Assembly: GCA_009767595.1 (NCBI GenBank)
Contig: VSDK01021708.1
Span: 256,231-320,230 of the forward strand
DNA from: Symbiodinium kawagutii
Taxonomy: Eukaryota > Sar > Dinophyceae > Suessiales > Symbiodiniaceae
Reading direction: 5' to 3'
Length of the DNA stretch: 64,000 nucleotides
Shown here one piece after another: positions 10,202 through 20,049 of this stretch; the stretch's first letter is position 1; every line of letters begins with the position of its first letter. The notes below the pieces were generated by a model. The model saw nothing but the letters and a program-made list of their open reading frames with translations, was not told where the DNA came from and did no database searches. A program made the position numbers and the translations under genes.

Positions 10202-10723
10202 GTGTCTCATGGGTAAGGTGCATCATGGGTTCTGACATGTACTGCTAAATACTTCAACATACTTCCAAATACTTCCAAATACTTCTAAATATTTCTCTAC
10301 CTTTTCATGCAAGTTTTTATTCTATGGGGAAAGTGTTTGGAAGTTTTTGGAAGTATTTGGAAGTATTTGGAAGTTCTTGGAAGTATTTGGAGGTTTTTGG
10401 AGGTTTTTGGAAGTATTTGGAAGTATTTGGAAATATTAAGAATTTTTTGGAAATATTTAGAAGTGTTTGGAAGTATTTGGAAGTTTTTTGGAAGTTTTTT
10501 GGAAGTATTTGGAAGTTTTTGGAAGTATGTGGGCCTGAAAAAAGAAAGAGTTGTCAGCATGGAATGCAAATTGGGGTTGGTATGATTTGGAAGTTTTTAG
10601 AAGTATTTGGAAGTATTTAGAAGTATATGGAAGTATATGGAAGTATTTAGAAGTTTTGAGTAGTTTTTGGAAGTTTTAGGTAGTACATACCAGAACCCAT
10701 GATGCACCTTCCCCATGAGACAC
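10202..10723. mobile_element. Fold-back element: 42-bp terminal inverted repeats around a 10-bp minisatellite
   Basis: The left end (10202-10243, starts GTGTCTCATGGG) and right end (10682-10723, ends CCCATGAGACAC) are inverted copies matching at 39 of 42 positions. Between them, 10244-10300 has the unit CCAAATACTT and 10325-10680 has about 30 copies of its complement, GGAAGTATTT with variants. The whole element can fold into a very long hairpin. It has no coding capacity; open frames here are repeat artefacts. No clear target duplication at the outer edges. Confidence 0.85.
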
Positions 10724-10736
10724 GTTAATGCCACAG

Positions 10737-10850
10737 ATGATATGGGTCAATGTTAACCAACCAATAATGGGGGATAATGACCAACAATGATAAGGAAAAC
10801 AATGGTTAATGATAGAGGAACTAGGGGTACGGGGTTTTGACCCACAGCCA
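10737..10850 (+). mobile_element. Inverted-repeat element B
   Basis: ATGATATGGGTCAATGTTAA to GTTTTGACCCACAGCCA, 14 bp beyond the fold-back element. Confidence 0.8.
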
Positions 10851-10975
10851 ATTGTGAATTGTTATCTTAGGTTGCCAGAGTGTAGGGGGGATGATGGGTT
10901 TTGGCATGTGTAAGGTTTGTATACCTAGCAGGGGATCCTTATCATCATCCATTCCTGAGACGTTTCGCGGTGTGC

Positions 10976-11010
10976 TTGTTGTTGTTGTTGTTGTTGTTGT
11001 TGCTGTTGAG
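10976..11010. repeat. TTG trinucleotide microsatellite
   Basis: About ten TTG units with one TGC interruption. Confidence 0.9.
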
Positions 11011-11161
11011 GTTGTTGTGATTGTTGTTATTAGTTTGTTCTGGGACATAGACTAGTTTTGGTTGAATAGATTCATGGATGCATGGATGAATAGACAAACA
11101 AAGGACAAATGCACATACTGATGGAGAGAGATACAATTAAGGGATCGAAATACAGACAAAT

Positions 11162-11388
11162 TGTGATTTCTCAAAAGTGATTTCTTCAAATGGGGGTACC
11201 CACAAATTGGTGCTTTATTAAGATAAACATATAATTGTAATTCATATAATTAGAATTGGATGATTTGGGGGGTTCCCCATTTTGAGAAACCCCAAATAGG
11301 GGCCCCCCAAGTCATAAAATATTGATCATTCATAGTGATAAACCTTCCATTTTGTGGGTTCCCTATTTTTAGAAACCACCAAACAGAC
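11162..11388. mobile_element. Two C elements tail to tail
   Basis: First copy 11162-11290 has a GTAATTCATATAATTAGAATT insert; an inverted second copy runs on to TTTTTAGAAACCACCA. Confidence 0.65.
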
Positions 11389-11399
11389 AGATCAATGAC

Positions 11400-11620
11400 T
11401 ATCACCTCCACTTTCTCACACAAATTTGCCTGCCACGCCCCCAGAAAGGGCGGCAGCGCGGCGCAAGGATTGCAACCATTCGGGGCAAGAAATCATCTAT
11501 TCGAAGCAGCAACGTTAGCACTGTCAGCCACACTTCTTTTACTTCCCAAGGCGCCGGGTTCCTACTGCTGCATCGCAGTCACCAGCAGTTCTGGTTGCGA
11601 GGATCAAGGGATGATCACTG
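11400..11620. other. GC-rich island, strand undecided
   Basis: Exon-like composition. Plus frame: AQGLQPFGARNHLFEAATLA; minus frame: VKEVWLTVLTLLLRIDDFLP. Both open and natural, so I do not call a CDS. Confidence 0.3.
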
Positions 11621-11999
11621 GATGGATGGTGCAACGGATGTTTATATATGATGATGCAGCTGTTGATCATTTGATGATCAATTTATGGTCAATTACCAGC
11701 GGAAGGAATCCTGATCACTGGATGATGATTAGTGAGTATAATGATTGTTAAAACCCGAACCAATACGACATCAGAGCCATGATGATTTTCGTCAAATATG
11801 TGCGCAACTGTGTTCGGGGTAAATTGAAGTTGCAACAAGGGCCCCTCAACTTACTGTTGAAAGTTGGTGGTATCCCGTTCTCACCAGCAATTGGTAAACA
11901 ACATGTGCAGAACTTCATTGAAAATTGGTATGTGATGAGCGGTACTACCCACGGAAGCACAACTGGTTTTGCCTTGCAACTACTTGTGGCTTCAACACA

Positions 12000-12108
12000 T
12001 GTGGTTTTGGGTCAGTTCACCCTTTGTCCCCCTGGTTCCCCACTCATTAACCAGGCTGTTTTCCCTATGTTGGTGAGTCTATCCCCTTTGGCTGGTCAAT
12101 ATTGACCA
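12000..12108 (-). mobile_element. Inverted-repeat element B, reverse, diverged
   Basis: GTGGTTTTGGGTCAGTTCAC to GGTCAATATTGACCAACCAA. Confidence 0.6.
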
Positions 12109-12332
12109 ACCAAGCAACCAGATATGGATGGCATATCCCTACTATTGCTGCTTATTAATGCTTATTGGCCCAGCGGTATGCTGCTGGTTAACTGCTTGAC
12201 GACTGTTGTGTACCACTACCGACGCCGCGAGCATGGAGCATGGAGCTGGGCCCCACGGTGTAGCCGCTTGCAGTACCTGAGCAGTTTGGATGGATTGTAT
12301 ATAGATATATCTGGATGGCTTATACCCACTAA

Positions 12333-12423
12333 CTTAGGTTTTTAGTGTTTTTGGGATATGATGGATTTACCATCGAACCACTGAAAATATATATTGTTAG
12401 CAAGGGATCTATAAGCCACCAAG
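12333..12423. mobile_element. Repeat family G
   Basis: Shares the GATTTACCAT, CCACTGAAA/CCACTAAAA and GGGATCT..AAGCCACCAAG blocks with 36879-36968. Confidence 0.6.
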
Positions 12424-12430
12424 ATATGTG

Positions 12431-12522
12431 GGTGTTTCTCAAACTAGGGAACCCCAAAATTGGTTGGCTTATTGCTAATAGAAACTAAACAAGGATGATT
12501 TAGGGGTACAACTATTTTGAGA
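12431..12522 (+). mobile_element. Inverted-repeat element C, right end overrun by AT repeat
   Basis: GGGTGTTTCTCAAACTAGGG to CAACTATTTTGAGATG; AT-rich repeat 12527-12665 follows. Confidence 0.65.
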
Positions 12523-12526
12523 TGTA

Positions 12527-12661
12527 TTTATGTTTATATATATATACTTTTATATATTTATTTTTTTAAAAAATATTTATATGTATATATATTTACTTAT
12601 ATACAGATATTTGTATATGAATATACATATATTTTTAATGTTGAATATAAATATATGTATA
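12527..12661. repeat. AT-rich microsatellite region
   Basis: TATATA/TTTATA-type repeats; the open frame here is an artefact. Confidence 0.85.
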
Positions 12662-12758
12662 TGTGTTGGTGGTTTAAGCATGTGTTATTTTCATTTGTAA
12701 AAATTAACCCATGGTTGGTTGACATATTTTTTCATAGGGGTTGAAACCACCAACCAAT
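12662..12758 (+). mobile_element. Inverted-repeat element A
   Basis: TGTGTTGGTGGTTTAAGC to GGTTGAAACCACCAACCA. Confidence 0.75.
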
Positions 12759-13299
12759 TATCAGCAACTAAATTGCATCTATCTCACAAACCAAAGATGG
12801 GAGAACAGAAGACCTTTCAGCACCGAAACGCTGCCAGAAAGCCAGCAGAGCACCAACTATGTTCTTCGGAGAAATTCGGGGATGCGGAGCGCCAGGTAGT
12901 TGACCCTGCTTTTGCCGCGGGAAAATCACCATGGGTAAACCATCACAGTGGTTCAGCCAGGGATTTTTACAGTGACCAGATGCCAATCTACCCCAAAGGG
13001 TGAAGAAATGTTGTGCTGAGCGACTTCGAATGTCCTGTTCCTATAATCGATTTCATCTCGTTGTTTCTTTGGGGAAGTCTACCAGATTGATTTACCACCA
13101 TCAGTGATCTACCATGGATTGATCATGGCTGGATCTCCCGTCATGCGAGGCGTGTTGTGCATACCCTGGGAAGCTGGCGGTGAACAACAGGGGGTTATAG
13201 AGGAAACCAACAAAGAGTATTATGTAATTTGACGGTAGGTGGTGGTGTGGATACAGCAATAGTGCTCACTGCATTGCTAAGCCATGGTTAGCGAAGATT

Positions 13300-13407
13300 T
13301 GGTGGCTTCTCAAAACAGGGGAGTGCCCCTAAATGGTTGGTTTATTACTATAAATCATTGGTATAAAGAATGATAACAGGGGGTAACCCGATTTTAAGAA
13401 ACCACCA
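13300..13407 (+). mobile_element. Inverted-repeat element C
   Basis: TGGTGGCTTCTCAAAACAGG to CCCGATTTTAAGAAACCACC. Confidence 0.75.
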
Positions 13408-13619
13408 TTGACATTGAAGCCATGTTTTCTGTAGGGTGCTGCTCAATGAGAGCTTATGATCACCAAAAAATCTGGTCTCAAACCCTGGTGGAACTCAGCG
13501 GCATGTAGGCGGCGTTGATGATGGAACATGGTACGGCTGGTGATATGGAAGCTAGATTGGAATGGGTGATTCAGATTCTAGATGCTGACTTCTCAAAATG
13601 GAACCTGATTCCGTACACA

Positions 13620-13722
13620 TGGTGGTTTCTCAAAATGGGGAACCCCCCAAAATGGTTCGTTTATTACTATAAATGATTATTAATGGGTGATTGGGGGGTA
13701 CCCCTATTCTGAGAAACTACCA
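13620..13722 (+). mobile_element. Inverted-repeat element C, near consensus
   Basis: TGGTGGTTTCTCAAAATGGG to CCCCTATTCTGAGAAACTAC; a good reference copy. Confidence 0.85.
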
Positions 13723-13734
13723 CATGATTATAGA

Positions 13735-13825
13735 GGTCCCTGGTTCTCCATCATTAACCATTGTTTTCCCTATGATTGTTGGTAATTATCCACCATAATG
13801 GTTGGTTCATATTGACCCATAGCCA
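13735..13825 (-). mobile_element. Inverted-repeat element B, reverse, left end truncated
   Basis: Lacks the GGGTCA end where the preceding C copy lies; right end CATATTGACCCATAGCCA present. Confidence 0.7.
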
Positions 13826-14307
13826 TAGAGGTTATGTTCCTTGGTGAGAGGTGATTGTAGGTCTTTCCGGTAGACGCGCATACAACAACCATTTGAAGCG
13901 TCAACCTCCAAGCGTTGCTGGGTTACAGCACAGTTGAACCATCGCTGTCAGACCCGGATCAGGGCCCTCCCCAATTTTGTTGACATAGCTCATTTTTGAG
14001 GCACAGCCACTATGTTTATAGATTGATGGTCAAGTCAAGTTGATCGATTCATCCTTTCTTTGATTGATGGTCAATTGAAAAGGCTTGGCTTTGTGCGGTT
14101 CGCGATCGAGAAGATGCAGATGGTTAGTGGCGCCATTCCACAAGGTCATAAGCAACCGCTCAGCTGGGTGTTCAGCCATAATTTCTGCTGGTTGAACGAA
14201 CGCAGATGTGGAGAACCAGCATTTTGGGTTTGGGTTTCCTGCTAGAAATGGTGGTGATTCACCTCGATCTTAGTTTTTAACACAGTGTGGTGCTACAGAT
14301 TTTGGCA

Positions 14308-14401
14308 GCTTGGTGGTTTCACACATTTTTTGTTCCCCAGTAACTATTAGCAAATGGTTGGTGGACTAATATTTTTCATAGGGGTCGAAGCCACCAACCA
14401 G
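14308..14401 (+). mobile_element. Inverted-repeat element A
   Basis: GCTTGGTGGTTTCACACATT to GGTCGAAGCCACCAACCAG; precedes the exon-like segment at 14432. Confidence 0.78.
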
Positions 14402-14431
14402 TCTCGCAACCCATGGTTTGTTGAAGCATAG

Positions 14432-14560
14432 CCCAAGGCTTTCGAACGGAAATCCCTCCTGGAGCTGATTCGGTCGGAGATGCAGCTTACGGCCCGTCTC
14501 CCACCAAGCGTAGCACCGGAGCACCCGCGGATTTACCGAAACGAATTGAATGCAATGGCA
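14432..14560 (+). CDS. Exon-like segment, unrecognised (charged helix plus Pro-rich turn)
   Basis: The frame reads AFERKSLLELIRSEMQLTA, then a Pro-containing segment (RLPPSVAPEHPRIYRNELN), with strongly GC-ending codons against AT-rich flanks. AG of GCATAG just before it could be the acceptor. It lies 30 bp after the end of an A-type repeat. The minus strand is also open but less protein-like. Product unknown; probably an internal exon of a plus-strand gene. Confidence 0.42.
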
Positions 14561-15058
14561 GTTCTTGGCATATATTTCTATCACTGTGGATTGTTGTTCA
14601 ACATTTTGAAAGGATTGTTTGTCAGTATTTGTAAAATATTATTTAGACAGTGTGTTTTGAATTTAATTGCGTTCATGATTATTCTTGGTGACAACATGTT
14701 CTTATAAATTATGTAGTAAAACTATTACTTGTCCCTATTGCTATTGTTAATTGAAATGGTTTATCATAAGTACTATTCTTAGTTTCACAACGCTAATTCG
14801 ACTAAGAATGATCTTAACAACTACCACAATATTTTTTAATGCTTAGTGTCAATACCTAAACATAATAGATTTTATATATGAGTAATTATAATTGTATTCA
14901 TGTCAATTCATATTGCTACTGTTAATCGATATTGTTGATGTGGCTAGTATATGAATATTAATATTTTTATTGTCGATATTTCTATTCTTAATTGCAACAA
15001 TGAATAATCATTTAATGGATATTGTTATTGTTCTAAGTTTCAATAGCCATCACAACAC

Positions 15059-15245
15059 ATTTACACCACCAGAGTCACACCAACTGGCTCAGCCCTTTGT
15101 TCAGCGTGAGCCGCAGCTGAGGCTGATGTGCGCTTTTCGACGTTGAAAGGAGCCAAAGAGGGGGGAGTTCCCAGCGTTCACTTGGTTGTTTCATGGTGGC
15201 AATGATGAGATGAGGGATCTCCAAGTTCCCCTTGTCACTGAATAA
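15059..15245 (+). CDS. Exon-like segment with one stop, unrecognised
   Basis: A frame with a single TGA reads PPESHQLAQPFVQREPQLRL and then PAFTWLFHGGNDEMRDLQ before a TAA. GC content rises sharply here compared with the AT-rich 14.56-15.05 kb stretch. It may be two exons, one exon with a sequencing error, or a decayed gene piece. Confidence 0.25.
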
Positions 15246-15262
15246 CAGTTCACTGCTGGTGA

Positions 15263-15529
15263 GTAAATGATGAAGCGGATGTTGTTAATGAACTGCCACT
15301 GCTAGCTGAACTGAGTTCGGTGGTTGAGTGGCTCGCGCAGATGCGCCAGCCATCATCATGTGAGATGAATGGGATAGTAAAGGATATTTGCTCCTTCTGC
15401 TCCAAATACCTTGTGAGACTGCACTTGGGGGCTGATTTTAGGGTCCAAGCCCCTTCTCAGAAGGTATTTGGAGCACTAGGGTGCATTCAAAAACCTATTT
15501 CATTACGCACCAACGAGGATGGTGCCTGA
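15263..15529 (+). CDS. Exon-like open segment, 88 codons without ATG, unrecognised
   Basis: Directly after a TGA the frame stays open for 88 codons. Its first half is convincingly protein-like (NELPLLAELSSVVEWLAQMR, then CEMNGIVKDICSFCSK). The second half overlaps a small inverted repeat (15397-15473) and may be fortuitous, so the true exon may end near 15395. CTG|GTGAGT immediately upstream looks like the donor of a preceding exon (15.06-15.25 kb, also fairly open). No family recognised. Confidence 0.4.
   Translation, partial: VNDEADVVNELPLLAELSSVVEWLAQMRQPSSCEMNGIVKDICSFCSKYLVRLHLGADFRVQAPSQKVFGALGCIQKPISLRTNEDGA
15397..15473. mobile_element. Short inverted-repeat element (77 bp)
   Basis: TGCTCCAAATACCTT at the left is perfectly inverted at the right (AAGGTATTTGGAGCA). 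Not seen elsewhere in the window. Confidence 0.6.
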
Positions 15530-15800
15530 GATATTGGCAACTCCTTATCCATAAGGCGTGTGTGGCTCCCTTAGCTTTACGAAAAGAGGGTTACCGTTGT
15601 TCTACCAAAAAAAGGCTATGATATGCTATGACCATGGTGCCCCTGGTGCACCGCACCTGGGGGCTTAAAGTATAAGCATTTTGTTTCCGGGGTCACATCT
15701 TCACAACTTTCTTCATCGTCCTCAGGGCTGAACCGTTTCATGATGCCGGTTGCTGAGGATGACTGATGAGGATGGTTCTTGATGATGGTTCATGATGGTT

Positions 15801-15902
15801 CCTGGCTGTTGGTTGGGAGGGAGCTAAGGAGCCAGGGGTATCCCTATTTCCTTGTAATAGGGGAGCTAAGGAGCTACCAGGGGTGGTGTGACCAAATGGT
15901 AG
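15801..15902 (+). mobile_element. Repeat family E
   Basis: GGTTGGGAGGGAGCTAAGGA, then GGAGCTAAGGAGCTACCAGG and GACCAAATGGTAG. Confidence 0.6.
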
Positions 15903-16000
15903 GTTCATGGTCAAAACAAACAACTGAAATTAATTGCATGTCAATGATGTCATCGTTAGAACGGGGCACTTTGCATCCTCTGAGGCTTCTTGAGCCAACA

Positions 16001-16032
16001 GGTGGTTTGCAAGGAGGACGATTACCACTCTT
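16001..16032 (+). CDS. Possible micro-exon with canonical splice sites
   Basis: CCAACAG acceptor and a perfect GTAAGT donor bracket 32 bases that read VVCKEDDYHS in one open frame. Such short sites arise by chance; kept because both consensus sites are strong. Confidence 0.2.
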
Positions 16033-16315
16033 GTAAGTCATTTGGGGGTGACTTCATTGGATGCTGTAAGCTACCATATAAGGGGCGCATTATTTGCACG
16101 CTTCAAACGCTAGTTATGGTAGCAGATACAGTTTTTGGTTTGGTGTTTCTAGGGAATACCACTTGGCGCACTGTGTCGGGCGCTGGGAACGGTTCCCGCA
16201 TGATCAGCTGGTTTTCTGCCACGTTTTGCCAGAAATTCACGGTCGTACAACTAGTTCTTAAGTATGAAATCTAGGATTCAGCACCAGGTACGAGCGTTTG
16301 GAAAATCCAACTGAA

Positions 16316-16590
16316 AGATGAATATATATATATATATATACATTTATATTTATTATACATTTATATATATAAATATATTTTTATATTTATATTTACACAT
16401 ACATATTTACATATATATATATATTTATTTATTTATTTATTTATATACATACATATTTATATATATATATATATATATTTATTTACATATATATTTATTT
16501 ATATATATATACATATATATATATATTTACATATATATATATTTATTTAAATATATATATATTTAAATAGATATAGATATAGATATAGAT
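16316..16590. repeat. AT-rich microsatellite (TATATA/TTTATT), 275 bp
   Basis: Mixed (AT)n and (TTTA)n with ATAGAT at the right end; open frames rich in Ile/Tyr are artefacts. Confidence 0.92.
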
Positions 16591-16592
16591 AG

Positions 16593-16790
16593 TTGGACTT
16601 CTTGACCATCGCTGGCAAGGGCCAGGGGGAAATGGCACGGCTCCACGGGTACCTCCGTCGCCGGATTGTGGATTTCATCGGTGTTGATTTCTGCCGCATA
16701 TTGCTGCCGCATATCTGTGCAACCATTCAAGCTACGTGCCGCTCGGCAGCTATAGCGAAACAACTCCTTAGCCAACCGGTTGTTGGTTGA
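16593..16790 (+). CDS. Exon-like segment after the AT-rich tract, unrecognised
   Basis: Immediately after GATAG the frame reads DFLTIAGKGQGEMARLHGYL, then RRRIVDFIGVDFCRILLP and a Cys/Ala-rich tail to TGA. First-half codons are GC-ending. The minus strand is open too (EIHNPATEVPVEPCHFPLAL). Strand therefore uncertain; product unknown. Confidence 0.35.
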   Translation: MDFLTIAGKGQGEMARLHGYLRRRIVDFIGVDFCRILLPHICATIQATCRSAAIAKQLLSQPVVG

Positions 16791-16841
16791 TGGTTCATGA
16801 TGATTCATGATGGTTCAGGAACAGTTGAGGACGGGTTATGA

Positions 16842-16940
16842 CTGGCAGGTGGTTGGGACGGAGCGACTTGGAGCCAGGGGTATCCTTGTAGCCCAAAGGG
16901 GAAACCAAGGATCTATCAAGAGTGTCTTAACCAAATGATA
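16842..16940 (+). mobile_element. Repeat family E
   Basis: CTGGCAGGTGGTTGGGACGG, GAGCCAGGGGTATCC and TTAACCAAATGATAG. Confidence 0.6.
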
Positions 16941-16944
16941 GATG

Positions 16945-18240
16945 ATGATTCATGATGATTGATGATGATAAGTGTGGGGCTGATGCCGGATTATGATTGA
17001 ATAAATAATGATGATTTAAACATGTTCAAACCAATCAACCAGTGTTGTTCACCCCGAAAACAAAAGACTAGTGGTTCATGGTTAGAGGAAATGATGCCAT
17101 TTGGTATACCCAATGATGATATCTCTCATGTTCAATGGTTAATGGTCAATTAGGGATATTCATCGAATGGTTTAGTTTGCATTGGTTATGATATACTCAT
17201 ACATACACATAGTTTCTCGAAATAGGGGTACCCCTCAATCATCCGCTACTAACCATTAGAGTAGTAAACCATCCACAACCTTGGGATCCCCTATTTTAAG
17301 AAACAGCCATATATTCAATGTTGAACCCAATCACAAATGTTATTGGTTCATACTCCCACCATCATTCCTCAGCAGCCAGGAAATTTTGCTCGGCCCTGGG
17401 CTGCCCCCACAACTAACTGTTGACTGTTGGTGGTTTCAGAGTTTTAGATTGATGTGGTGAATAGATGGTTAATAGATGGTTGATGTGGTTTTTGATTGAT
17501 ATGAATAGTTCATGATGGTTAATGGTGGTCAATGGCAGTAGAAGTTCATTCTGGTTGAGGCCCATTTTAGTTTGCAAAATCAATCAAACGAACTCTGACA
17601 ACGCCAACAGTCAACAGTAGGCTGTTGATGTTTTGGACATCACAAACTCTTGATCATCATTCAGAGCCAACTGTTGACTGTTGATGTGGTTGATGATTCA
17701 TGATCCTCCTTGATGGCCGATGACGGTAGAAGTTCATTGAGTCCATGAAGGTCAATGGTTCCTAGTGGTCAATGACAGATGATGATTTCATTCTTAACGA
17801 GAGTGGTTCATGACCCCTGTTAATGATAGTGGATAATGACAGTTGATACTGACGGTTAGTTAATGACAGTTGATAGTGACAGTTGCTTCATGACAGTGGT
17901 TAATGACAGTGGTTAATGAGCGTTCAGGCTGGTTCGTGATGTTGGTGGTTGATGGTGGTCGACGATCTAGGTTGACTGTTTTCATCACCAGAACGTGAAC
18001 CAAAAAACAGGTTTTTTCGGGTTTGGAATTGCAATTGCAGGTGTCGCACCTGAAGGCGTTCGTTCGAACATGTAAAAAGTATCCCTTTGTCAATCATTGT
18101 TAACCTGTGTAACATTATGTCAATCATCATGAACCATCATCAACGCCAACCGCCGTTTTAATCATTATGTTCACCAGGGTAAGCATTTTAAATCCGTGGT
18201 GGGAGAGGTGGGCTCTGGCATGATTAATCATCTTGCTTCA
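16945..18240. other. Stretch without a supported gene
   Basis: Low-complexity AATGGTTGATGATGG-type repeats, including ACTGTTGACTGTTG and AATGACAGTTGATAGTGAC tandem blocks, plus one C element at 17209. Confidence 0.6.
17209..17311 (-). mobile_element. Inverted-repeat element C, reverse
   Basis: CATAGTTTCTCGAAATAGGG to CCCCTATTTTAAGAAACAGC. Confidence 0.75.
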
Positions 18241-18340
18241 CTATGGATAGCCATGGCATAGACATGGGATGGACATGGTGTAGCCAACAAATCATCCAAC
18301 AGTCGAGTGATGAACTCTGGACATGCGCACTATGGGAACT

Positions 18341-18763
18341 TCACCATGGACCATGCGTCCAAGTGGTGAAGAAAACAGCAGAGATGGGGGACCGAGGAGG
18401 ACGTGGTAGCTGCTCGACAGCGCTCCTGAGCGGCGTTGGAAGGGCTGGCATTCTTGTACCACTACCGGCAGTGTACAATTCTCCTGCCAGGACATGGAGA
18501 ACTTTCCTCCCCTCCCCAGTTTGAAAAAAAAAAGAGAAGGGCCCAGGGCTCGATTTGATTCTATGGGTGCGTGAGTGCCGAGTGAAGAGGACCCTGGACA
18601 TGTTGATGTCTGCGCCCATGTCATGCGCATCCTTCTCGGTCTTCCGAAAGGAAACTGGTGTCGATTTCAGGGCGAACGAGGCGAACAGGAGGCCAGGCCA
18701 GTGCCTCTCCGCCGTTGCCGCTACAAGCAAAGGCCGCCGGCGAACTTCCAGCCTAAGGACCAA
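18341..18763 (-). CDS. GC-rich coding-like region, minus strand preferred
   Basis: A 600-bp GC-rich island (18.25-18.9 kb) is open in several frames. The minus-strand frame has the best codon bias in 18550-18763 (ERHWPGLLFASFALKSTPVS, then EKDAHDMGADINMSRVLFT). A run of ten pyrimidines followed by CAAACTGGGG near 18510-18535 suggests an intron boundary rather than one continuous CDS. A plus-strand alternative (FQPKDQAEELMAKSSWPPQL, ending 18817) is nearly as natural. No family recognised. Confidence 0.33.
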   Translation of the reverse strand: MVLRLEVRRRPLLVAATAERHWPGLLFASFALKSTPVSFRKTEKDAHDMGADINMSRVLFTRHSRTHRIKSSPGPFSFFFQTGEGRKVLHVLAGELYTAGSGTRMPALPTPLRSAVEQLPRPPRSPISAVFFTTWTHGPW

Positions 18764-19021
18764 GCGGAAGAGCTCATGGCGAAGAGCTCATGGCCACCAC
18801 AGCTTTTTGAAATGTGAAGTTCTGAGCGGGGCTTCGCACACAGATACTGTGCTGGAATGTGAGAGGTTCAACTTGACATTGATTTGGACCCGCATTTCTC
18901 GAACTCACCATGTTCGCTGTTTGACATAGCTCTTGCCGCATCTCCTTATTTCTCGTTTTACTTTGTAAGACCTCAGAGTGGTTTTGTTCAGGAATAGCTC
19001 AATTAGCAGGTTGCCCTGCCC

Positions 19022-19279
19022 ATGATGTTGAATTCACTATTTGCTACTGTCACCTGTCCCCTATCCAAATTTCTTGTAGTATCATCAATCAATAATCATG
19101 ATCATCCACGTTCCGAATCTAATGAACTGGTTTTTGGGTCGTAAGTGATCTTAAGTGTTTTTTGCCATCCCTATTTTTTTTCTGGCAGGATGGTAGTGAG
19201 TTTTGAATATTGCTGCGGCGATAGGATTCCCGTCACAGCAGCTGATGCGCACCATCATGATAGATATCCGACGCTCTGA
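19022..19279 (+). CDS. Two-exon small ORF with a canonical 48-bp intron, 69 aa
   Basis: Exon 1 runs 19022-19140 and exon 2 runs 19189-19279. Between them is a textbook intron: donor GTAAGTGATC, a run of eight T, and acceptor CTGGCAG. Joining across it keeps one frame from an ATG (second ATG directly after) to a TGA, although each flank alone would meet a stop inside the intron. The N-terminus is hydrophobic (LFATVTCPLSKFLVV) and could be a signal peptide or an internal membrane segment; exon 2 is Cys, His and Asp rich (EYCCGDRIPV). The frame is closed by TAG five codons before the ATG. I do not recognise a family. The intron is shorter than most dinoflagellate introns I know of, so chance is a real alternative. 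Confidence 0.4.
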
Positions 19280-19746
19280 GAAACTTTCAAATGTTTCATT
19301 TAACTATGAACAATTGATGGGCTGGTTAGTGGTTGGTTATTAGTTGGATTATTAGTGGTTACTTGATGGTTAATGGTTGGCCATTTCAAATGTTCCATTT
19401 TTCTCGAGGCCAAACTTCGCTGCTATTTGACTGCCCTTGCAGCATCAGTTTATTCTTGATTGGTTTTGACTTCACTATTAAGATCTATCAAGCACTGTTC
19501 CTCATCAGTTATCCAGTTATTTGTTGGTTCACATGCTCTTGTGTTGTTGGTCATAATTGTGTACTTTTGTTTTGACTACGCATATTTTTGGTTACTGTTA
19601 GTGGGTATATTCTGAACAGTCTCCATCATGAACCAACATTAACCCCTATGAGTTATGGTCGACCACAAATAATGATGATTAATTAGCATTGATTAAGTAA
19701 GCATTATTGATCATGATAAACCACTACCAGCCACCAACCAATCATG

Positions 19747-19884
19747 ATGAACCAATATTCTCAAGCGCCATTGACCCAACAACAAGTGATTGCGCAGCCA
19801 CCAGCGGTCTTCAGGATGGAGACAGCAATGTTTGCCATTTACTACCGTGAGCAGCATGGTGACTGGGCACAAAGAATGGGTTGA
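19747..19884 (+). CDS. Exon-like segment or small ORF, unrecognised, 45 aa
   Basis: From the second of two adjacent ATGs the frame reads a Gln-rich stretch (YSQAPLTQQQVIAQPP) and then an amphipathic part (AMFAIYYREQHGDWAQRMG) to a TGA. Third positions are GC-richer than the flanks and the composition is protein-like. A longer minus-strand open frame over the same bases reads less naturally. An A-type repeat begins 32 bp later. No family recognised; it could be the last exon of a gene that includes the 19.0-19.3 kb ORF. Confidence 0.4.
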   Translation: MNQYSQAPLTQQQVIAQPPAVFRMETAMFAIYYREQHGDWAQRMG

Positions 19885-19915
19885 AAGAGTCAATTCATTG
19901 AAAGTGATTGGTTTC

Positions 19916-20015
19916 CTGGGTGGTGGTTTGATTCACATTTGCTAGTTTCGCTAGTAATGATTAACAAATGGTTGGTTGACCAATGTTTGTCATAGGGGTT
20001 GAAACCACCAACCAG
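19916..20015 (+). mobile_element. Inverted-repeat element A between imperfect direct repeats
   Basis: CTGGGTGGTGGTTTGATTCA to GTTGAAACCACCAACCAG. Flanked by TTGAAAGAGTC..TGATTGGTTT on the left (19881-19914) and on the right (20016-20047). Confidence 0.8.
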
Positions 20016-20049
20016 TTGAAAGAGTCCACCAAAGGATTGATTGGTTTAA

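Noticed and set aside
10297-10620. Frames encoding WKYLEVFGS or NTSKYFQIL repeats
   Set aside because: They are translations of the minisatellite core of the fold-back element.
16318-16566. Ile/Tyr-rich 82-codon frame
   Set aside because: Pure AT microsatellite; no coding composition.
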